Assembly: GCA_963805705.1 (NCBI GenBank)
Contig: CAWDVH010000001.1
Coordinates: 1-64,000, forward strand
Direction of reading: 5' to 3'
DNA from: CAWDVH01 sp963805705
GTDB taxonomy: Bacteria > Actinomycetota > Actinomycetes > Streptosporangiales > Streptosporangiaceae
DNA: 64,000 nucleotides
Made by a program: the position numbers and the translations under genes. Of the stretch, positions 59,376-64,000 are shown in pieces; position 1 is the stretch's first letter; the number at the start of each line of letters is the position of its first letter. The notes under the pieces were generated by a model. That model was given only the letters and a program-made list of their open reading frames with translations. It was not told the origin of the DNA and did no database searches.

Positions 59376-59410
59376 GCGTTGGTTCCCGCCGAGCCCGGGT
59401 CAGCCGGACT

Positions 59411-59644
59411 TCACAGGCCGCGCTCGGCAGTTACCCGGCCGGAGGCCACGGCGGCGACCAGGGCGGCGTGGTCACGCTCGTTCTGGTCGGCGTAGGCCGC
59501 GGCGAACTCGGTAATGGCCCGGCCGAACACGTCCGACCCGCCCAGGTAGGCGGCGCGCTCCGCCTTGGTCCGGCGGCCCCGCTCCGCGTCCAGCTGGTAC
59601 CGAAGCGGCCGCGGCGGCGGCCGTTCAGCTACTGCCTCACTCAT
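59411..59644 (-). pseudogene. DUF2252 C-terminal fragment
   Basis: 77 residues from ATG 59644; the last 50 (RAAYLGGSDVFGRAITEFAA, AYADQNERDHAALVAAVASG) match the conserved C-terminus of DUF2252 proteins, which are normally above 400 residues. The preceding 27 residues are Pro/Arg-rich and not homologous, and no good ribosome binding site is present. I think it is a deletion remnant, although a truncated protein may still be made because the dyad copy 4 lies just upstream. Confidence 0.6.
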
Positions 59645-59679
59645 GACCGCCACAGTGCCGTGGCCGGGAGCCACACGGA

Positions 59680-59696
59680 TCACCCCGGCCGGGTGA
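59680..59696. promoter_or_regulatory. dyad TCACCC-N5-GGGTGA, copy 4 (exact)
   Basis: Spacer CGGCC. It lies 35 bases upstream of the minus-strand DUF2252 fragment/GAP/ClC set and 206 bases upstream of the divergent lipoprotein gene. Confidence 0.6.
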
Positions 59697-59902
59697 CGCG
59701 CCAGTAACCCGCCGTGCCGGATCCTGACCTGAACAAAGGCACTAGATCCGGCCGGAACACAGGCATCGTCGCCTGCGCGGCGCTTCCCCGGCGGCGGAGT
59801 AAGAGCAATCTCCTCCGTGCCGGGTGGCGGCGGTAGTCCTGCCTGCAGCATCCAAGTGCGACGTTTAGCGAATGTCTCGGAACGACTTACGGAGGATCGC
59901 GC

Positions 59903-60694
59903 ATGCGGCGTCTGACGGAGAGCCTGCCCCTTTGTGCAGCGATCCTTTTTGTCGGGGCCCTGGCGGCATGCGGGCAGAGCGGCACCCCGATCAGCGGCGG
60001 GAGCCTCGCGCCCAGCAGGACGGCCAGCTTCTCCCCGCGCACCGATGCCCCGGCGACGGCCACGGACGCGCCCACCACGGTGCCGCCCACCACAGACGCG
60101 CCCACCACGGTGCCGCCCACCACGGTCGCTCCGACCACCGTGCCGCCCACCACGGCCGCGCCCACCACGGTGGCCCCGACGCCGTCACCAAGCTCCAGTT
60201 CCGCGCCTGCCGCCGGGGGGATCAGTTCCGGAGACATCGTGCTGCTGGTCCTGGTCGGCGCCGTCCTTATCATCGGCGCGGTCTGGCTGGTCCTGCGTTC
60301 CACCGGGCGCCGCTCCGCGGCGGCCGCGCAATGGCGGACCAGGACCATCGATGCCTACGCGAACGGCTCGGCTCTCTACGAGGCAATGATCACCGCGGAA
60401 GCACCGGCCGCGCTCGCCGCCACCGACGCGGGGGCCCGCTGGCTCGACATCCAGCGCCGCGCCGATGACCTCACGCGGCAGCTGTACTCGATGCGCGAGG
60501 CCGCCCCCGACGAGACATCCCTGGATCGGGTCACCGAGACGCTCACCGCGTTGCAGGCAGTTCGCTCGGCCATGGCCACCGAACGGGCTCCGGGCGGTGC
60601 CGACAGCCGGCAGGCCGAGGTCGTCCGCAGCCGCCTGTTCCACTTCGAGGCAGCTCTGCGGGCGCTGCGCGTATCCGACCAGATAGTAACGTAG
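59903..60694 (+). CDS. lipoprotein-like/anchored protein with Pro-Thr repeat stalk
   Basis: A 263-residue protein. The N-terminal signal ends in LFVGALAACGQSG, a lipobox with Cys23. Then comes a Thr/Pro stalk of 10-residue repeats PTTVPPTT(D/V/A)A (about residues 57-92) encoded by 30-bp tandem DNA, a Ser-rich linker, a membrane helix (DIVLLVLVGAVLIIGAVWLV, about 109-129) and a helical soluble domain with a RADDLTRQLYSMREAAPDET core. Lipid anchor plus helix would put the stalk in a loop outside. GGAGG lies eight bases before the ATG. The FGE gene follows after 33 bases. Confidence 0.8.
   Translation: MRRLTESLPLCAAILFVGALAACGQSGTPISGGSLAPSRTASFSPRTDAPATATDAPTTVPPTTDAPTTVPPTTVAPTTVPPTTAAPTTVAPTPSPSSSSAPAAGGISSGDIVLLVLVGAVLIIGAVWLVLRSTGRRSAAAAQWRTRTIDAYANGSALYEAMITAEAPAALAATDAGARWLDIQRRADDLTRQLYSMREAAPDETSLDRVTETLTALQAVRSAMATERAPGGADSRQAEVVRSRLFHFEAALRALRVSDQIVT
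60071..60180. repeat. 30-bp tandem repeat coding for Pro-Thr stalk
   Basis: Units begin at 60071, 60101, 60131 and (partial) 60161, each CC(C/G)ACCAC(G/C)GTG... with a few substitutions. Confidence 0.85.
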
Positions 60695-60727
60695 GGCCGG
60701 TCGCGAGAAACCGGGAGAAAGCACGGC

Positions 60728-61681
60728 ATGCCGACGACCCAGCAGCTCAGGAACATGACCTGGATCCCCGGCGGCACGTTCCGGATGGGGTCGGCCGACT
60801 TCTATCCCGAAGAGCGCCCGGTCCACGCCGTAACCGTCGATGGCTTCTGGATGGACCAGCATCCGGTGACGGTGGAGGCGTTCAGCCGGTTCGCGAAGGC
60901 CACCGGGTACCAGACCGTAGCGCAGCGTCCGCTGGATCCGGCCGATTACCCCGATGCTGATCCGGCCCTGCTGGTTCCCGGATCGCTGGTTTTCCAGCGC
61001 AGCGCGGGCCCGGTCGATCTGCGCGACTACCGGAACTGGTGGGCGTATGTGCCGGGCACGCAATGGCGCCACCCGGACGGCCCTGGCAGCGACTGGCGCG
61101 GCCGTGAGCGGCACCCGGTGACACATGTCGCCTTCGAGGACGCGCAAGCCTACGCCGCGTGGGCCGGCCAGGACCTGCCCACGGAGGCTGAGTGGGAGTA
61201 TGCGGCCCGTGGCGGCCTCGACGGCGCGATCTACGCGTGGGGGGATGAGCTCGCGCCGGACGGCCGGCCGATGGCTAACACCTGGCAGGGCCAGTTCCCC
61301 TGGCAGAACCTGCTCACCGACGGATACGAGGGGACTTCCCCGGTGGGATCATTTCCCGCCAACGGCTACGGCCTGTATGACATGGCCGGCAACGTCTGGG
61401 AATGGACGCACGATTACTTCGCCGCGCGTCATCCGGCCCCGGCCGCCGACGCGTGCTGCGCGCCGCGCCACCCGCGCGTCAGCGCGTCAGCGCCCGGCGC
61501 GACCGCGGCCGGGCCCAGCTCGGACCTGCCGCGCCGGGTCATCAAGGGTGGCTCGCACCTGTGCGCGCCCAGCTACTGCCTGCGCTACCGGCCAGCGGCC
61601 CGCCAGGGCGAGGCGGTCGACACCTCCACTTCCCACCTGGGCTTCCGGTGCGTCATCCGGGCTCCCGCCGACCACGAATGA
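60728..61681 (+). CDS. formylglycine-generating enzyme family protein (SUMF1/FGE type)
   Basis: A 317-residue FGE-sulfatase-type protein. It has the opening WIPGGTFRMGSADFYPEERP and the core segments PTEAEWEYAARGGLDGAIYA, WGDELAPDG and YDMAGNVWEWTHDYF. The two active-site cysteines that bind copper in true formylglycine-generating enzymes are present as Cys279 and Cys284 in KGGSHLCAPSYCLRYRPAAR. Such enzymes convert a cysteine in CxPxR motifs of sulfatases to formylglycine. No sulfatase is encoded in this window, so its client lies elsewhere. Length is typical. Confidence 0.95.
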   Translation: MPTTQQLRNMTWIPGGTFRMGSADFYPEERPVHAVTVDGFWMDQHPVTVEAFSRFAKATGYQTVAQRPLDPADYPDADPALLVPGSLVFQRSAGPVDLRDYRNWWAYVPGTQWRHPDGPGSDWRGRERHPVTHVAFEDAQAYAAWAGQDLPTEAEWEYAARGGLDGAIYAWGDELAPDGRPMANTWQGQFPWQNLLTDGYEGTSPVGSFPANGYGLYDMAGNVWEWTHDYFAARHPAPAADACCAPRHPRVSASAPGATAAGPSSDLPRRVIKGGSHLCAPSYCLRYRPAARQGEAVDTSTSHLGFRCVIRAPADHE

Positions 61682-61747
61682 CTCGTCGCGGCCTGCGGGC
61701 GCGGATGCGGAGTTTGCGGTCCTGCGGAGCCAGGCCGCGTGGCTCAT

Positions 61748-62056
61748 CTAGCCGAGCAGCTTGGCCTTGGCGGCGGTGAACTCGTTGTCGCTCAGCGCGC
61801 CTTGATCGTGCAAGCTGCTGAGCTGATTCAGCTGATCGAGCAATGACGGCCCCGCCGCCGCGGCCGGCGCCGCGGGCGCGGCCGCAACCGGCGCGGGCGG
61901 CGGCGCCTGCTGCTGCTCGAGGTTATCGATCCGGTCGTCCTGCTCCGCCTCCGCCTGCTGCTGCTGTCCCTGGCGCCGGGCAACACTCTTGCCCGCCACG
62001 TATGCGCCGCCTCCGACCACAGCCGCGCGCATCAACGGGCGCCGTCGTCTGAACAT
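61748..62056 (-). CDS. SHOCT domain protein
   Basis: A 102-residue protein: basic N-terminus (FRRRRPLMR), a short glycine/alanine hydrophobic stretch (AAVVGGGAYVAG), a Gln/Glu-rich middle, an Ala/Pro linker, and a C-terminal SHOCT motif (LLDQLNQLSSLHDQGALSDN then EFTAAKAKLLG). The hydrophobic segment is short for a membrane helix. It is downstream of the CMD-family gene on the same strand (60 bases) and likely shares its promoter. Confidence 0.85.
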   Translation of the reverse strand: MFRRRRPLMRAAVVGGGAYVAGKSVARRQGQQQQAEAEQDDRIDNLEQQQAPPPAPVAAAPAAPAAAAGPSLLDQLNQLSSLHDQGALSDNEFTAAKAKLLG

Positions 62057-62094
62057 GCCTGCCTCCTCTGGTTGGCCGTGCCGTGCCCATCCTG

Positions 62095-62132
62095 GCCTTA
62101 CGCTCCCTCAGGCGCCTTACGCTCCCTCAGGC
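62095..62132. repeat. 19-bp perfect tandem duplication at CMD stop codon
   Basis: GCCTTACGCTCCCTCAGGC is present twice head to tail; the second copy contains the TAA stop (62117-62119, minus strand) and last codons of the CMD-family gene. Confidence 0.92.
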
Positions 62133-62476
62133 AGAGCCAGGCCTAGGGCGAGCATAAGCTCGGGCGCCGCGGCCACCACCCTCGGCCCGCCGACCTGAGG
62201 CGCGACGGCGTGCAGCACGCCCACCAGATCCGCCGGCGTCGCCCCGGACTCCAGCGCGTTGGCCACCTGCCACAGATACGAGGCCGGCGGGGCGTCCACC
62301 GCGACCAGGGCGGCGATCTTGACCAGGGAGAAGGTGCGGGCATCCAGGCCGCTGCGCTCCTGCAGCGCCGCGCGCAGCTCGATGCCCTCCAGCAGAAGCT
62401 CCGGGTCACCCAGAGCCAGCCCTCCCAGTAGGTCCCTGGTGCCGTCGTCCACCACGGCCTGGTCTGGCATGTTCAT
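62117..62476 (-). CDS. carboxymuconolactone decarboxylase-fold protein
   Basis: A 119-residue helical protein with the CMD/AhpD-like pattern: LDARTFSLVKIAALVAVDAP then PASYLWQVANALESGATPAD and LVGVLHAVAPQVGGPRVVAA. No CxxC, so no peroxidase role is expected. GGAAGGA eight bases upstream fixes ATG 62476; the frame is open to 62524. It shares little detail with the other CMD protein at 8620. The dyad copy 5 and a degenerate half-site lie upstream. Confidence 0.85.
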   Translation of the reverse strand: MNMPDQAVVDDGTRDLLGGLALGDPELLLEGIELRAALQERSGLDARTFSLVKIAALVAVDAPPASYLWQVANALESGATPADLVGVLHAVAPQVGGPRVVAAAPELMLALGLALPEGA

Positions 62477-62617
62477 GATCAGAGTCCTTCCGTCTGTCCG
62501 GTACGCGGATCGCCTGGAGGTCACAACCTCACGCTCCTACTCTCCTGCCGCGCCGCGGCGGATGCCTCACCCGCGGCGAATGGTTTCACCAGCCGCAGAC
62601 GGCCCGGCCCGGTACGG

Positions 62618-62660
62618 CCGGCTCAGGGCCGCAGGCGCCGCCGGCTCAGGGCCGCAGGCG
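62618..62660. repeat. 20-bp direct repeat, period 23, in intergenic DNA
   Basis: CCGGCTCAGGGCCGCAGGCG at 62618-62637 and 62641-62660 is identical in both copies. Confidence 0.85.
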
Positions 62661-62742
62661 CTACTAGCTCAAGGCTGTGCGGCGCTGTGCGGCCAGTGTG
62701 ATCGTCGCCTGCGCGCCGCGCCGGTGGCCCCGATGGCGAGAA

Positions 62743-62759
62743 TCACCCGTCAGGGATGA
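62743..62759. promoter_or_regulatory. dyad TCACCC-N5-GGATGA, copy 5 (one mismatch)
   Basis: Spacer GTCAG. It overlaps the stop codon of the GAP-family gene and lies 267 bases upstream of the CMD gene. A degenerate half (TCACCC at 62567-62572) is nearer, 90 bases upstream. Confidence 0.4.
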
Positions 62760-63490
62760 GGCCGGCAGGCCGGCACCGGCCCGCACGCTGACGGGCCGCG
62801 CGCTGACGGGGTATCAGCGGCCCTGGCCAGCCCGTAGATGCCGTCGAAGATCAGGATTGCGCCGCCCGCGAGAATCGCCCAGAAGAAAATAGTGCTGCCG
62901 TGGGCCCGCAGCCAGCCGTTGAACGCCGTCAGACGGCGCGTGGTCACCCCCGGAGCGACCAGGTGGAGCACGAGCGGCAGCCAGACCAGCAGCAGGTTGA
63001 TGACGACGACGATGGTCACGGCCACCACGGTGAGCTCGACGCTGGCATCGGCCGTGGCGATCACCTGCAGCGCGGCGATGAACGTGACTCCGGGGGCGAA
63101 CAAGATGACCCCGACGGCGAACGCGCTCCATGGCCCCGGGTTGGCGACCATCCGCGACACGATGCCGCTCCCTGCTTTCTCGGGATCGGAGGCGTTGCTC
63201 TTGCTCTTGCGCCTGCGCCGCGCGAGCACGATGGCCACCGCCACGAGCAGGATGCCGAGGCCAAGGCGCAGTTCGTAGCGGGGCGTGCGCTGGTGCGTAT
63301 GGCTCAGGCCGATGTTGCGCAGCAGCAGCAGGACCAGCACGCTCATGACCACAGTCATGATCAGTGCGCCCGCCAGGTAAAACCCGCCGACCAGCCTCGG
63401 CCTCGCCGAGCCGAGGTAGACCGCCGCTACCAGCAGCGCGGTCGGAGACAGGGCGGCGAGCAGGGCAAGGCCGATGGCCTGAATGAGCAC
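62750..63490 (-). CDS. GAP family protein, second copy
   Basis: A 246-residue membrane protein with six helices: IGLALLAALSPTALLVAAVY, FYLAGALIMTVVMSVLVLLL, ELRLGLGILLVAVAIVLA, then after a Lys/Ser-rich loop AFAVGVILFAPGVTFIAALQ and VVAVTIVVVINLLLVWLPLV. It belongs to the same lipid-addressing family as 58731-59375 but has a longer loop and an extra C-terminal tail. The gene upstream at 63553 has the same direction with 62 bases between. Confidence 0.85.
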   Translation of the reverse strand: MLIQAIGLALLAALSPTALLVAAVYLGSARPRLVGGFYLAGALIMTVVMSVLVLLLLRNIGLSHTHQRTPRYELRLGLGILLVAVAIVLARRRRKSKSNASDPEKAGSGIVSRMVANPGPWSAFAVGVILFAPGVTFIAALQVIATADASVELTVVAVTIVVVINLLLVWLPLVLHLVAPGVTTRRLTAFNGWLRAHGSTIFFWAILAGGAILIFDGIYGLARAADTPSARGPSACGPVPACRPHP

Positions 63491-63552
63491 TGAGGCAGCC
63501 TACCGGCCAGCGGCGCGCCGGGCCGATGCCGGCCGTCCCGGCCCGGCCGCGG

Positions 63553-64000
63553 TCACGACGGACCGGCCATTTCCGGGCGGACGACCGGCCGGCCGATCAG
63601 CTCGATGAGCCCGAGCACCACCAGCAGCACGATCACGATGACGATGACGACCACTGCCGTCGGCTGGCCCCAGAAGACGAAGACCAGGGCGGCCAGCGCC
63701 ACGGCCGAGATGCGCAGCGCCTTGCGGTGCTCGTAGGTCCACGTGCCCACCGGCCCGGTGCGCAGGCCGTGGCGCTCGCCGCCCGCCCGGACCCAGCCGA
63801 GTCCGGACGCGAAGGCCGCCCTGGTCCGGACCGCGGTCACCGAAGGCCCGGTGAAGAACGCGCCCGCGGCGATGATCAGGCCCACCACCAGGATCAGGCG
63901 CAGGCCATCCTTGATGAACCGGACGAACGTGTCGAACAGGGCCGCGGCGGCGTCGCTCGGCAGCACGCTGGCCGGCACGCTGTTGAGGTAGGTCCCCCGG
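63553..64000 (-). CDS. C-terminal part of a multi-pass membrane protein (cut by window end)
   Basis: The frame is open to the window edge (GTYLNSVPASVLPSDAAAAL continues upstream of the in-frame GTG at 63978), so the 5' part lies outside. About 149 residues are visible. They contain three helices (LRLILVVGLIIAAGAFF, ISAVALAALVFVFW, AVVVIVIVIVLLVVLGLIEL). It resembles the end of an uncharacterised actinobacterial integral membrane protein. Function unknown. Confidence 0.7.
   Translation of the reverse strand, partial: RGTYLNSVPASVLPSDAAAALFDTFVRFIKDGLRLILVVGLIIAAGAFFTGPSVTAVRTRAAFASGLGWVRAGGERHGLRTGPVGTWTYEHRKALRISAVALAALVFVFWGQPTAVVVIVIVIVLLVVLGLIELIGRPVVRPEMAGPS

Noticed and set aside
60071..60180. 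Possible CRISPR-like array
   Set aside because: Direct 30-bp tandem units without spacers, in frame with Pro-Thr repeats of a protein. The 45-bp repeats at 31203-31310 are rejected as CRISPR for the same reason.

Overview
The window is GC-rich DNA (roughly 70%) with dense genes, many GTG/TTG starts, 4-bp ATGA/GTGA/CTAG gene overlaps and apparently leaderless promoters. With a mycothiol-dependent formaldehyde dehydrogenase, a CanA-type carbonic anhydrase, a PAC2 protein, a WS/DGAT acyltransferase, LAL-type LuxR and SHOCT proteins, this points to a filamentous or soil actinobacterium (Actinomycetota). I cannot place it below class from sequence alone. No integrase, transposase, rRNA, CRISPR array or phage gene was recognised.

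Layout. 0.4-9.0 kb: a loose plus-strand group with long gene-poor gaps (large LAL regulator, membrane-anchored alpha/beta hydrolase, zinc-free MDR oxidoreductase, receiver/thioredoxin-reductase-like fusion, carboxymuconolactone decarboxylase-like protein), ending at a tRNA-Thr(GGU). 9.7-15.3 kb: a cyclic-nucleotide-domain protein and several low-complexity surface or membrane proteins. 15.4-19.7 kb: formaldehyde detoxification gene coupled to a sulfotransferase-like gene, class IV aminotransferase, aldo/keto reductase and universal stress protein. 19.7-22 kb: an XRE regulator with a disrupted reading frame, a phasin-like protein with a strong regulated promoter, and a TPR fragment. 21.9-27 kb: a neutral-lipid operon (alpha/beta hydrolase, acyl-CoA ligase, WS/DGAT, patatin). 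27-30.3 kb: methyltransferase, NagZ-like lipoprotein, a remnant of a selenium-binding protein, nitroreductase. 30.3-40.2 kb: export and sensing block (ABC exporter plus NarL-type two-component system; VOC protein; DHA2 MFS pump; second ABC exporter divergent from a GbsR/MarR regulator across a nested palindrome). 40.3-51.8 kb: PAC2, carbonic anhydrase, a four-gene FtsX-type ABC operon, MetE-like enzyme, nucleotidyltransferase. 51.8-54.2 kb: Phd/VapC toxin-antitoxin pair and an ECF sigma factor fused to a membrane anchor and an extracytoplasmic domain. 54.5-64 kb: an envelope/ion/stress island (two SHOCT proteins, potassium channel, DUF6325, ClC channel, two GAP-family proteins, formylglycine-generating enzyme, CMD protein, small proteins).

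The most interesting signal is in the last block. An exact dyad TCACCC-N5-GGGTGA occurs three times and an 11-of-12 version twice, all between 54.4 and 62.8 kb and mostly just upstream of the small membrane and stress genes. It looks like the operator of an unrecognised local regulon. Other leads are the sigma/anti-sigma/surface-domain fusion, a 45-bp tandem repeat in the ATP-lid of a histidine kinase, the nested operator at 39.66 kb, an AbrB-like tail on an ABC ATPase, and recurring tandem duplications (period about 13-20 bp) at gene ends.
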